A stretch of DNA of 64,000 nt, taken from NCBI RefSeq assembly GCF_003573695.1, contig NC_039362.1, forward strand, positions 5,432,088 through 5,496,087, written 5' to 3'. The translations under genes were made by a program, and so were the position numbers. Positions 11,597 to 22,737 of the stretch are shown in pieces (position 1 is the first letter of the stretch; each line of letters starts with the position of its first letter). Below the pieces are notes generated by a model. It searched no databases and was not told where the DNA came from. It saw only the letters and a list, made by a program, of their open reading frames with translations. This DNA is from Papaver somniferum (taxonomy: Eukaryota > Streptophyta > Magnoliopsida > Ranunculales > Papaveraceae).

Positions 11597-12215
11597 GTGG
11601 TCAAGATCGGGGATGAGGAATATCCCAGGCCTATCTCCATCATTTCGACCTTGTCTGCGGAGGAACACACGATACTTGTGCAACTTCTCAAGGAATACCA
11701 GGACATATTTTCCCGGACATATGAAGAAATGCCTGGCCTAGATGAAAAACTAGTCACCCACCATCTACATGTCATACCCGGATCCGAGCCGATCAAGCAA
11801 TCCCCGAGGAAATTCAGGCATGAGGTAGAAGAACAAATCAAGACTGAGATTCAGAAGTTGCCGGCTGCTGGCTTCATCAAACCCATCCATCATCCAACCT
11901 GGATGGCTAATGTGGTGCCGGTAAAGAAGAAGAATGGACAGATCAGGTGCTGCGTGGATTTCAGAGACTTGAATAGATGTTGCCCCAATGATGATTTTAC
12001 TTTACCTAACATTGACATGTTAGTGGATGCCACCAGCGGACACGGCATGTTCTCTTTTATGGATGGATACAGCGGATACAATCAGATAAGGATGTACGAG
12101 CATGATGCAAGTAAGACTGCCTTTCGAACTCCTCTCGGAAATTTTATTATGCTGTAATGCCATTTGGTTTAAAGAATGCCGGTGTAACGTATCAATGAGC
12201 TATGACGGCAATCTT
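11597..12215 (+). pseudogene. Reverse transcriptase remnant, Tat group
   Basis: N-terminal half of a Ty3/gypsy reverse transcriptase. Visible are the leader KQSPRKFRHEVEEQIKTEI, AGFIKPIHHPTWMANVVPVK, the block CVDFRDLNRCCPNDDFTLP, and FMDGYSGYNQIRM with the first catalytic Asp at 12062-12064. DLN..CP.DDF..P.ID.LVDAT is characteristic of Tat. The frame closes at TAA 12155-12157. The next conserved stretch, MPFGLKNAGVTYQ, continues in another frame to about 12215 and meets a stop. The Y/FxDD catalytic loop, RNase H and integrase are missing. It is inactive. Confidence 0.85.
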
Positions 12216-13110
12216 CTAATGGAGCCGACACCTTAAGGGAGCAGCCTCAGGAAGATAACGATGTCCGCGCACGAGAAAGAATCCGGGAGAATCACTCTTG
12301 TCTATTGTTCCATGTTGGAAGACTTCGTGAAGCTGTTGAATGCTCATCTACAACAACATCTTCCCTGATAGAAAGAACCAGGCTTGCCGGTAATGAAGAG
12401 CCTCATAATGTCCGTGGGAGCATATATCTCACCAACAGGCGATACAACCTTCAGCCTTCTATAAGTAGTTCCCCTGAAGCAGCAAGAGGAAAACCACCGA
12501 GATACAACATCTTGCGCGTCTGCCAACTCCAACTCCAGTACCACATGCACGACTCCCACAATGATGAAACAACGTCCAAGATATTCCATATATGGATCGA
12601 CAGCAACCACATCGATGAGAGATGCGTTCAGAATTTCGTCTCCCAAGGAGTGTGACTGAGGACTGCTTAGCACTACCCATCTCAAAGATGCTGAGAGACG
12701 CAAGCACGCTATATTCCAAGATGTCCAAATACGAGGATATACTCAAGAGAGCAGACGTATTTTCAAAGACCAGTGATATTCCTGGATGTCTATGAAAGGC
12801 AACGCAGACGAAAAGATGGCCTCATGAACCCAGCGTGACAACGTTTATCAAGTCGAAGGCTCGGTGGATGCTTGTGGGCAGGGGACTGTCTCCCTATTTT
12901 TCATTCCGTGAGGAAACATCAAGGAATCTATCACGTCTCTTCCTGACAGTATCCTCTGGTCACAGCTGCTGCTAAGAACCGTTGTTCGTTTGTCGATACC
13001 AGTGCCCGAGCTTCATCATAGCAACAACCACTACGGACAGAGTAAGGGATTTCTTCAATACAGGAGAGATGGTCAATCAAGAAGCATGCAATTCTCGAGG
13101 GAGAATCAAA
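12216..13110 (+). other. Non-coding internal DNA of Tat-like element
   Basis: No conserved pol domain or other supported gene is seen between the truncated RT and the tandem repeats. Short open frames at 12305-12703 on both strands have no recognisable motif. It probably marks a deletion or replacement of RT-INT. Confidence 0.55.
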
Positions 13111-13311
13111 CTAAATAAGAAGCCTCTTCAATGCTCTCTTCAGAGGAAGACGCTCCAACGCTTGTCTACGAGAAGCCGCTTCAACACTCTCTCCAGGATA
13201 CGGTTCGATGTTCGCTCCAGAAGAATCCGCTTCAGCGCTCTCTCCAGGATCCACCTCAACGTTCGCACCAGAAGCCACTTTAACATCCTCTCGAGCCGTT
13301 TCAACACGCAA
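13111..13311 (+). repeat. Imperfect short tandem repeat
   Basis: About four diverged units of ~55 bp around CTCTCCAGGAT...GTTCGCNCCAGAAG. On the minus strand the units translate as repeats like SGANVEVDPGESAEAD, but I see no sign this is a real protein. Confidence 0.6.
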
Positions 13312-13689
13312 GCTACATCAATAATCTGCGGTTTGGTCAAGTTATCTTTGATGTACTCATTTCTCAACATGCGTCTCATCCATCCTTCATAAGGGCCCAG
13401 CGGAGTATGAAAAACCTTGAAGTCGATGGGAGAATGGTTATCTTGTGGGACGGATGTTTTCAGATAATTGAAAGGGCGTGGTGAACAACTCATCATTTAT
13501 GTTTAGCATGTATTTGAAGCTGTCAACACCTCCTGACTTGGCATCAGCATTATTATCAGTGAAGCATGATCCCTTGGCCGTAGGAGGACATGAACACAGC
13601 GGGACCAACACCACGTTCGAACATACAAGGTTTACGTTTGGGCAAAGCAAGCACGCCTGGGTCCCACGTTCGAGCAAAGGGAAGACTGA

Positions 13690-13930
13690 TGTTGGTTAGC
13701 AAGACCGGTGTTAGTCAGCAAGACCGGTGTTGGTCACAACATCAAGGCCGGTGTTTGTAGAAGTAACAAAGCTGGTGTACGGGACAAGGCCGGTGTTCAA
13801 ACGAAACAAGACAGGAAGGTCGGTGTTGGTCGAAGCAGCGATGTCCGTCAGCAAGGTCGGGGTTCGTCAAATCAGCAAGTCCGGTGTTGGTCAAGGGGCA
13901 AGTCTGGTGTTGGTGAGGCAACAGGTTTGG
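13690..13930 (+). repeat. Degenerate GT-rich tandem repeat (CCGGTGTTGG type)
   Basis: Roughly nine to ten copies of a motif like AAGNCCGGTGTTGGTCA at uneven 20-30 bp spacing. It is clearly repetitive but too diverged for a sharp period. Confidence 0.7.
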
Positions 13931-13934
13931 TGTC

Positions 13935-14290
13935 TGGTCGAAATAGGCACAGCCGGCCCCAAACAAAGAAGGCACGCGGCGGGTCCCACTCGATGAGGCA
14001 CAACCAGCCCCAGATTGGTCGAAGCAGGCACAGCCGACTCAGGAAAAGTAGGCACGCGGCGGGTCCCGCGTTGATCAGGCACAGCTAGCCCCAGATTGGT
14101 CGAAGCAGGCACAGCCGACCCCAATCAAAGCAGGCACGCGGCGGGTCCCACGTTGATCAGGCACAGCTATCCCCAGATTGGTCGAAGCAGGCACAGCCGT
14201 CCCCAATCAAAGCAGGCACGCGGCAGGTTTCACGTTCGAGCAAGGCAGGCACAACAAATCTCACATTTGGTCGGAGCATGCACAGGTGGG
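13935..14290 (+). repeat. ~81-bp tandem repeat, about four units
   Basis: GGCACGCGGCGGGTCCCAC or a close variant begins at 13971, 14051, 14133 and 14215 (periods 80, 82, 82), alternating with AGGCACAGC blocks. It is markedly GC-rich compared with the surroundings. Tandem arrays between pol and the 3' LTR are known in Tat elements. Confidence 0.85.
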
Positions 14291-14721
14291 GCCCACATTC
14301 GCTCATGCATGCGAAGTGATACAGCTTTCTACGGACGAACAATAGCAACGGCAGCAAGCTCCGACGGCGTCCGCAGCGGTGGCAGCGACAACAATGCTCG
14401 GCGAGCCAAAGTCACGAACGGGAGAAGCTGTTCGAACAAAAAAAAAAGAGAAAAAGGGTCGGTCCTCTTTTATACACAAGTAATTGGAGAACTATGGTAG
14501 AAGAAGGATTCCCTTCTTGGCTCAAATACCCGAAGGAGGAAGCTGGTCCCACCAAGGTTCGTGGTCACGCCTGGCGTACTCACACGGATGATTGCCAACA
14601 TGGCCGACCAGAGTCCCTCCAGGTAAACTTCCTTTATCTTTTCTTTATACGATTACATTCGTCACCATCTCATGCCTACCCCACAATGATGCAACCATTA
14701 TATGCTAGGCAGGGGACTTAA
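14291..14721 (+). other. 3' internal end and polypurine tract of Tat-like element
   Basis: No gene seen. The last bases before the LTR, AGGCAGGGGACTTAA at 14707-14721, hold the likely polypurine tract. Confidence 0.5.
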
Positions 14722-17267
14722 TGTTGATGGTGGATTTTAGTTCAGAGATAAAATTATAAAACCAAATTTATACGCTGACATCCTGCAAAGGATAAAGCCA
14801 CTGATAAGTGATGAATACTTCTTCACTTTAATAATTCACCTAGAATGCAGCATGTGGCAACAATCCCAGTATTCTGTGAATTAAATACACAAAATTCATC
14901 CAGGTTGGAGCATGTAGCAACAATCCCATATACCCTGTGAATTTACAGCATTATTAATTAATGCATGACTAGCCTTGTATTTCCTGTGTTGTTCCTACAT
15001 AACTCTCATTATTAGTGCGGCATGACGACTGAGTGTTGCTCTCAGCAGAGTAACACGAATCTCCAAGTTTTAATAGTGAGGCATCCACGAAATACCCGTA
15101 CAGGCCACATCTCTCGGTGTGTTATACTAGCCAGATTGAGCCCACCTCTCTCGGTGTGTTATACTAGCCCGATTGAGCATATTTGAATCTGGACTGACAG
15201 TCTCAGAAACAATCACGACCACGCAAGTTGGCCGCATGATTTAACCAGCCTAGACGATCCTCAGCAGGAGCAGGCTACCATCTTAATGACCACCAGCGGG
15301 CCCGTTTATTCCCTTGTCGGTCGAATACACACCACGCCTCCCAAACAACCACTGAACATCATCCTAGAGTAGGATGGTTGGGCTGGTATGGAGCAGCTTG
15401 GAAAACATGTACGCACAAGACTGCCAATGTCGGTCTCAAATAGATCGCGGCCGTCCAACTTCACCGGCATGGTTGGACGGCATAGATCGTCCCATGGCCG
15501 GTTGGACAAGCGTTGTCCTGCACACCGACGGGCCCCCTTCACGCCTGCATAATCGACCACCTCACGACCTAGCCAGGGAGAGGAAAACGCTCGCCCAAAG
15601 TTCGGCCGGCGTGATGCTTTAAGGGTCGCAGGAAATTCCACTAAAGGTCTTAAATTGATCACGACCATCTAACCTCACCAGCATGTTTGGATGGCTTAGA
15701 TTAGACCCATAGCCGTCAGGCAGGTATTGACATGTTCACCACTGACCCAATGTGGGACCCACATGGTCGGCCTCCCCAAAAGAGGAGCGTAGCTTGCCAA
15801 TTCGTCCAGCCAAAGTAGCGTGGACATGAAACCCTAATTAGGGTTTGCGGTATATCACATGTGTCGCAAATCAGTCGCGACCATCCATCTTCGCAGGCAT
15901 AGATAGAGGGTGTAGATGTAGACTCAAAGGGTCTCAAGCATGTCAACACAATCGCTGTGGGCCCGTCTACATGTGTGACCAATCGGCCAAGGCCGACCAT
16001 GGCTAGATGCCTCGATTCGTGCGCCCAAACTAGGCATGGTCGCGCGGTTCCAATTGCAAACCAATCTCGACCACTCAACTTTGCCGGAAAAATCGAGTGG
16101 CTTAGATCACATCTCCATGGGACAGTGAGGTACGGACGTGTACACCGGAAAGCCGTCTACACGCATGCCCGGTCGGTCTTGCCAAAAACATCTCCCATGC
16201 ATGGATTCGACCAAGATGAAAGAAGGTACTTGCGCACCTCCTAAACCCTAATCTGACGGTCGCAGATGTGGGTCGCAAGTCATCTCGTCCGTCCAACTTC
16301 GCCAGCTTGGACGGACAACCTAAGATAGGAGATAGGCAACCAGTGAGGCATCACCACGATCACCGTCCACCACTCTTCCACATGGGGTGATCGGCCAAAC
16401 CAGCGCTTGCCTGTATAGCCTCCAAACGATCACTCGAAGATGGCTGGACGTGATGCTATTTTAAGACGCTTAAATTCGTGACTTACTCCGTTAAGTCTTA
16501 AAACAACGATGCTTCATACATGTTGAATATATTCGATGCATTACCTGCATAAAATACACACGATATTTCATAAATATCGACTTCCTAAATAACTTAGTTA
16601 TTTAATCTAGCATCAGATGCTACTTTCTGTGGGTCCCACATCCACACATTCGAGACATCAAGCATGTCACAAACTGGGGGATACATACTGGGGTATTGGT
16701 CTGGAGGTTTACAGCGTGCAGCGTGCAACGCGCCATCACAAGAACGTGTCAGGAAGACATGGACGGTTAGTGATGATGGGAGAAGTGGGCAAGACTGGTC
16801 GTGTGACACTAACACACAACTCCACTACTCCATCACTCCACTTCCTCCGCTTTCCATGAGAGACGTGGGTTAGGCTCAATGACTTGTATAAATAGATCTC
16901 CTCCCTATTTCCAAAAAACAGACAAGACAGAAATCAAGTGTTGATACAACGTATTCAAAAACCCAGAGCTGATTGCTTACATTATTGCAAGCCAGTTCGA
17001 TATTCTGATACAAGTCATAAACATCCAATACCTTCACGATCTCGACACCTTCTTCTCTTCCCTCCCTAAGATCAATCCCATCTCCTTCACTTTGTGACCA
17101 AAGCAAGTCTGGAACGGCCATTTCTTGGTTTAGGCCAGAATTGTACAGATTGATCTCTCGAATCAAAAGCACTCCCATGCAGTGCATTTGTTTAGGGTTT
17201 AGATTCATTTCTCATCCACACACCCCAAATCACCAAAACCAGCAGAAATAGTTTTCACCCATAAACA
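14722..17267 (+). repeat. 3' LTR of Tat-like element
   Basis: 2546 bp, the same TG...CA ends as the 5' LTR. It lacks one 35-38 bp unit near 15110. It keeps a longer first hairpin (GCCGTCCAAC/GTTGGACGGC, 15450-15481) and a perfect AAACCCTAATTAGGGTTT palindrome at 15829-15846, where the 5' LTR has one change at 8766-8783. Confidence 0.9.
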
Positions 17268-17272
17268 CCTGG
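17268..17272. repeat. Target-site duplication CCTGG (right)
   Basis: Matches 7619-7623 exactly. It overlaps codons of the interrupted A3 frame. Confidence 0.9.
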
Positions 17273-17384
17273 GTTTTCTTGTATTCCTTATTTTTCTTTT
17301 CAGGGACTTAGAAACATGAGATTTCTCTTTTTCCTTGACTGATGGCTTAACAATCATGTTGACATCCTTTCCATCTGATGACAT
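17268..17384 (-). CDS. Unknown A3 reading frame, N-terminal part (split by insertion)
   Basis: Starts at ATG on the minus strand (CAT at 17382-17384) and runs 39 codons to the insertion site. It is Lys/Arg/Ser-rich (for example VKEKEKSHVSKSLKRKIR), as in a nuclear-localising or nucleic-acid-binding tail. It continues in frame at 7618 on the other side of the Tat-like element. No family is recognised. It was presumably open when the Tat-like element inserted, since no stop or frameshift is present in either half. Confidence 0.5.
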
Positions 17385-17587
17385 GGTGCTTTGAGAACAA
17401 TTATGAACAACTAGATTTGTGTGATGGAGTCACTTAACTTAACAAGCAGTCTTATAAAGGATGTCGAAAGGAAAAAGGAATGTAGGGTTCGAAACCTATT
17501 CACAGGTTCGCATACGCCCAACTCTAAAACCCTATAAAGAGTATAATTGATGATAATAACCCTTTCTTTTATTTGATAGACAAAAAA
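17385..17587 (-). other. Internal DNA of A3 between the two nested insertions
   Basis: Non-coding stretch of A3 upstream of the 121-codon frame. It ends with the TSD AAAAA (17583-17587) of the next insertion. Confidence 0.5.
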
Positions 17588-18056
17588 TGTAGTTGCAGGA
17601 AATCCTACACTACACTCTTCATGTGATTTCATTATTAATCAACTCATTTTAGGTTTATATTCTTAATTTTATTGATTAATCTTTGGATGTTCTTACAAGA
17701 AAAGACAAAGGACTCAAGAATGATCTCTACTCTAAACTTTCTCTCTCCTATTTACTTGTTTCTTCCTCAAAAAAGATCTCTCCTCTCTTTACCACTCGAA
17801 AGACTATTTATAAGGAAATACATAGTGGATGACAGCTAATCTGTCCCTTATTTCCGGGAATGGTTTGCTACATTCTCGCAACCTTTCAGATGTTAATTTT
17901 GCAAACTCTCTAATTTTCGCAGGATTATCATATCTTTCTCGTGATCTTAGCTGGCGTCATTTATTTTATCATTTCTGAAATTGTTCTGCGACGCTGTTAT
18001 ATTGTGTCACTGATAATTTCGCTGAAACATTGTCATTGCGAGATTCTGATCCTACA
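17588..18056 (-). repeat. 3' LTR of gag-protease gypsy element
   Basis: 469 bp, nearly identical by eye to 25987-26454. The minus-strand purine run at 18057-18072 (plus strand TCTTGCCTCTTCTCAT) is the likely polypurine tract. Confidence 0.9.
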
Positions 18057-18425
18057 TCTTGCCTCTTCTCATGTCTTCTCTACAAAGTAGAGAATGATGT
18101 GAGAAATGCCGCAGCTGTTCATCTTTTCATATTCTACATTTATCACACGTACTCTCTCTTCCATTTATTTCTTGACACGTCTTCTGTAACCGCTACTTTT
18201 CAAACGCTCACGTCTTTTCGTCTTAATGGTGTTTATTTCTTCGAGTAAAAAATCTCCTTTATATACTCTTCTTACCCCCTTTTTCCACTTTTCTTTTTAC
18301 TTTCTCTTCTATTTTTATTCTCTCATCTCTGCAACTCTGTTATTCTTCTGCAAATTCTGTTGCTGTAATTTTTTCTTCCTTCAATCCTTTTACTTTCTAT
18401 ACATTCCCATACTCTATATTCAAAT

Positions 18426-21100
18426 ATGTCTCCAAGTGGTCATAGATATGAGAAGAATTTACAAGATGTACAAAAAGATCTTGCTGATAAAGGTTTCACA
18501 CTCTCCACCATTCCTGGTGAGAATGCCAAATCAATTCTTTCTGTCAAGCTTTTCTCTGATCAATATTGTGATGATCAATCAATCATAATTTCGCTAGGTC
18601 AGATTCTCGCAGGTCTCCCTATTCCTTTTTATAACCCAGATCTTCCTTTATTTTATGAAATTCTCGCTCATTCGGGATTTTCGCGAGCCATCTTCCAACT
18701 GAGTGGGGACTGCATCCGTCTGATACTAGAGTTCGCTAATCGTGGTGCTGGTAGAGGATATCTGTACTCCAAAGAACTTATGGATCCTAAATTCGCAAAC
18801 CTAGAGATATTTGTTGTATACAGTGGCGAATTTCTTTGAGAACTATGAACTTATCTCCATGAAGAAAGAGAATACTCGCTAGGGTATTCGCTTAAAAAGG
18901 AAAGATAACATTGATGAAGCCAAAATTATTATGCAAGATATTAATTGTTATTCTGGTAAAAACATAACTCCTCGCCAATCCAAAGATGATAAATGGTGTG
19001 TTTTTCCTTTAATGCTAAAAGGACCCTACATTGCTGGGTCAAATATTCTTCCTGCGAATCTCGCTGCTAACCTTGGGTTTTCTCTTGGCCTGAGAAGGAG
19101 AAAGAGGTATGTTTTTCCCCTTTAACTCATTTTATATTTCTCTATTGATTTTTTCTATTATGTTCGCTAACTCTTGCGACATTCCGCAGATCCAAAAACT
19201 GAAAGATAGTTATAACAGGACTGGGAAATCTAGTACTTTATTAGCTCTTCGCTCATACACAGATGAGGTAAGAAATTTTCTCTTATGATTTTAAATGGTA
19301 CTGTTACTTCCATGCTTCCATTTCTTATTTCTATCTGTGTGTGAAGATTATTGCTGAAGTAGAAGAATCTGCTGATGTTGCGAAGATTGGTGATAAAGAG
19401 AAAGGTGTTCTTCGCAAGGAAAAATCAACTGGTCCTCCTCCAAAGCAAAGGAAAGTTCGTTCTTCTTCCCCTTCAAATATTCCTCCTCACGAAAATTCTG
19501 AAAGTGATAAGGGTGATGAAGACAACGATTATATTGCTGCAAGTGAAGATTCTCCACCTGACTCTTCTATGGCTAAGTTATCTGGCCTCTTTTCTGATTC
19601 TCTACAAGGAATGGGAGATAGCCAATTCGCAGATACCTGCAAATCTCTCGCTACCCTTTGCGATGTTCCTTTACTGGATGGTGATAGCTCTCTTCGTGGA
19701 GTTTCTAGATCAGTGACTCCCGATTTTTTGTATTCTCTCAATAGTCTGGTATATTTTTATCCTTTTACTTCTTCATTGTTATAATTCAAAATTTCTTTCT
19801 ATATTAATATTTTTTATATTTTTTCACAGGCTGGAAAAGCTTCTTTTGTTGTTGTCTCAGATCTAGAGAGAAGACGTGAAAAAATCTTGAAAAGAATAAT
19901 CTTCAATTTCGCAAAAAGAATGAAGAATTGGAAGCTGAAGTTAAAGGTCTTCGCGAGAAAAATAGACAATTAGAAATTGATTCTTCCTCGTATAAGAACA
20001 AAATTTCTAGTCTTCAGCAAGCTAATAATCAGCTTTACGGTATGTTACTTTTCTCTTTTCTCTTTATTCATTCATCCTGTTGTTTTATCTTATTTAAACA
20101 ATCCTTTTTGCAGACATTTATGGTCTTTCTGATGAAGCTACCCTTCTTCGTTCATTTCCTAATGCCTTGGATAATAATACCCTTCTTGAGCGTCTTAACA
20201 ATTCCTTAAATAGCTTCTCAAATGATAGAATTTTTCTTTCTCTAAATGAGCTTAAATCTAAATTTCGCCTCTTAGAAATTGATCATAGATCTAGTTTAGG
20301 CTTAGCCAATCGATTTAAGCGTCTCCTTATTGATTTAAAGAGAAAACCAATGAGTTAAGAACCAAAATTAGTGGTCTCATAGATGATAAGGATCGCATCT
20401 CTGATCAAGGTGCCAAGGCTTAGCGAGGTTCCAAAGATCTTCTAGAAGTTCAACTTGAACGAGATGAAGCTAACCGCAATGTCGAACTCTGCGAAAGGGA
20501 AAATCAAATTCGTTTCGTCTTTATAAGTAGTGAGGATGAATTTGTTTGGGCTGCGAAAATTAGATGATGCTAGAAAAGATTTAGGTGTAAATGTTAGTCT
20601 CCAAGTTGAGCATACAGCCTTGATTAGAGATATGATTTCTGACAGAGAAGGTTACTAACTGCTCTTCTTTACTAATTTTTGCTTCTTATGAATTTCATCA
20701 AGTTAATAATTGATTGTCTTTTGTTCGCAGATTCTGAAAAAGATATCGTGAAAAGATTGAAGAACTGAAGCTGAAAAGGAGGAACTCGCAAAGAATCTTT
20801 CTTCTCGCAACGACAAGTATTCTAGATTAAAGAATCAAATCAAGATCACTGTTGCGAATTTTAAGAATGACGCTATGCATTTTCGCAATCAAACATCCAA
20901 ATGGTTTGTGATGATCATAATATCCCACATTCTGATTATCCTTGTCTTTTAGAAAATCCCACAGAATACTCCCAGTTTGATTATCTCTGATAGCGAAGCT
21001 GACGATGAAGAATCTGATAGTGATGGAAGTTCTGATGGTGATGAAGATTCTGACGCAGACGAAGAAGGAACAAGTCTGATGAAGATAATGAAGGATTAAC
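18426..21100 (+). pseudogene. Antisense spliced gene resembling 'putative gypsy type transposon' (PF04195-like) protein
   Basis: Opposite in strand to the host element. The start is ATG 18426. Five plausible GT-AG introns are visible: 19107-19189, 19268-19346, 19749-19829, 20040-20113 and 20651-20730 (74-83 bp each). Exon 1 holds LPLFYEILAHSGFSRAIFQL, which fits the core of the PF04195-type domain (putative gypsy type transposon). The middle exons encode a Lys/Ser/Pro-rich linker and Glu/Lys-rich coiled-coil segments. The last exon ends in an acidic Ser/Asp/Glu tail (SDSEADDEESDSDGSSDGDE). Frameshifts near 18820, 19075 and 19875 and stops at 18880 and in later exons show it is decayed. The function is unknown; a nuclear or chromatin-related role is only inference from composition. 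Confidence 0.65.
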
Positions 21101-21465
21101 CAAGAATAGTCTTTATTTCTTTCTTTGATTCTTTGTAATACTTGTACATTTATTTCTTCTTTCTGTATATTTGTGTTTCTTTCATTTTGACCTGCATTAA
21201 AACAATTCTTCTTTGCAATACAGTTAATCAATATAATCATTAATTCTTGAATTTGAGTAAATCTATCATATGGAGACAAATAACATTTTCTAATTTCATA
21301 CATTCCCATACTTGCCTCTGTTATTTGAATCCAAATGAGAGATTTCATAAAAAAATTCTTATTGTATAACTTCGCAATTGCAAGTAAATTTTGTTTTTTT
21401 CAAAATCTCATTCCTGTGTGGTCTTATTTTGCCTTCCTAATTAAAGGTCTTATTATGCCACCTCT
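21101..21465. other. AT-rich spacer in gag-protease gypsy element
   Basis: Follows the antisense gene. No gene or repeat recognised. Confidence 0.5.
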
Positions 21466-21789
21466 TGTCATTGCGACAAAATCGCAGGACGTCCTTGCAC
21501 TTTCATGCAAAAACCCATTGATCTTGCCTTAACTTTTCTTTTGTATTATGGCCTCTTCAGGAATGTTGCGACAATATGACAGGCCTAAATATTCTTGCGA
21601 AAATAAAGCCCCATGACATTGCCGTCTTGCGACGAAATCGCAGGACGTCTTCGCACTTTCATGCGAAAACCCATTGATCTCGTCTTATCTTTTTCTTTTG
21701 TATTATTGCCTCTTCAGGATTGTTGCACAAATATGACAAGCCTTAATATCCTTGCGAATAAAAAGCCTCATGACATTTGCGTCTTAAGA
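21466..21789 (+). repeat. 156-bp direct tandem duplication
   Basis: ATCGCAGGACGTC begins at 21481 and again at 21637. The two copies share about 150 bp with small differences, and a third start (GACATTTGCGTCTT) follows at 21771. No coding content. Confidence 0.8.
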
Positions 21790-22260
21790 CACTTATCAGC
21801 TCCCTAATGGAGGGTGCCGCCCTTATCTCCCCCTGGTTGCCCCTTCAAGGAGGCGTACTTCTACCATACAAGGTTAGCTCCTCCCATCCAGTCTTAACAA
21901 CAACCAGTTGTTTTCGCAGCCTCTTATCCCTTTTACCTATAGGGCTTATGGTTACGAGACTGCACCCTAAGTGGGGTTTTCTTCAGGCCGAGTGCAGTAT
22001 AAGCCAAGACTTGTCAAGAATGGCAAGGTACGCTTCAAACGTCCCTGGCACTCTTGACTCAACCGTGTACCTCGGCGCCTTGATCAGATCTGCACTCCTT
22101 GGGAGAGTCCTTATTACCTTAGTCGCCCAACCAAGTCATATGCTTAAGCTGAGAATCCAAGGTGCCTCTCCCGGATGGGCTTATTGACCCCAAATCTCCA
22201 TGACTCAGGTTCCGGGTGGTGGTGTAGCCTTTCCCTGAGCCATGCAACAGGTACCCCTTA
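21790..22260. other. GC-richer island of unknown role in gag-protease gypsy element
   Basis: About 470 bp distinctly richer in GC than either side, without a convincing reading frame (a 136-codon open frame at 21777-22187 has no recognisable motif). It sits between the antisense gene and the protease end, where pol would be expected. Confidence 0.4.
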
Positions 22261-22737
22261 TATGACGTACTTTAGGTCTTACATTTTCTTGCGAAATTGT
22301 ATTCGCGAACTAGGGTGTACGCCATAAAGGTTCGCCTCTTTCTCTTTTGTCATTCTTCTCTGATTATTTTCTGTAAAATTCATTATCTCTGCGAGAGTCT
22401 CGCAAATCATTATATTGTATTGAATTTCGCAATCTCAATTTTGTTGTTCAATCAAATGTATTTTTGAGAATTTTACTTATTGCGAGAGTATCGCAACAAC
22501 TTAATCATTCATACATTTCTTGTTTTTATTACCTTTGCCATCCTCTGCTTCTTTATTTTTCTGCTACTGCTTCCTTGGTAGTGGTATTCATCATTTTTAT
22601 TCTGAGCTAGCATTAATTTCGCAACATCTCTTCTCCTTTCCTTTCGATTGTATCCACCATCAACCTCTCACTTCTTTGTACATCTTTGATTTTGTGTCGC
22701 CAGTTTTCCTTCTTGTTTGCTCTTCCTTCGCAAGATT
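22261..22737. other. Non-coding DNA downstream of protease
   Basis: AT-rich. No reverse transcriptase motif on either strand. It shows that pol ends just after protease. Confidence 0.5.

Larger units (their letters stand above)
7624..17267 (+). mobile_element. Non-autonomous Tat-like Ty3/gypsy retrotransposon
   Basis: Complete element with LTRs at 7624-10204 and 14722-17267 (TG...CA ends), a gypsy-type primer site at 10207, a purine-rich tract before the 3' LTR, and TSD CCTGG. The 4.5 kb internal region has gag-like remnants, a protease motif, and a reverse transcriptase that stops before the catalytic Y/FxDD. The 3' half is non-coding and rich in tandem repeats. The RT sequence is of the Tat group. 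It cannot move alone. The LTRs differ by a few percent plus repeat-number changes, so the insertion is not recent. Confidence 0.85.

Noticed and set aside
13935..14290. CRISPR-like spaced repeats
   Set aside because: The spacers are themselves repeated and of the same sequence class, and the context is a plant retrotransposon; it is a tandem repeat.
20827..21348. 173-codon minus-strand frame at the end of the antisense gene
   Set aside because: It overlaps the coiled-coil and acidic exons on the plus strand in reverse; no gag or pol motif, although it is on the element's sense strand.
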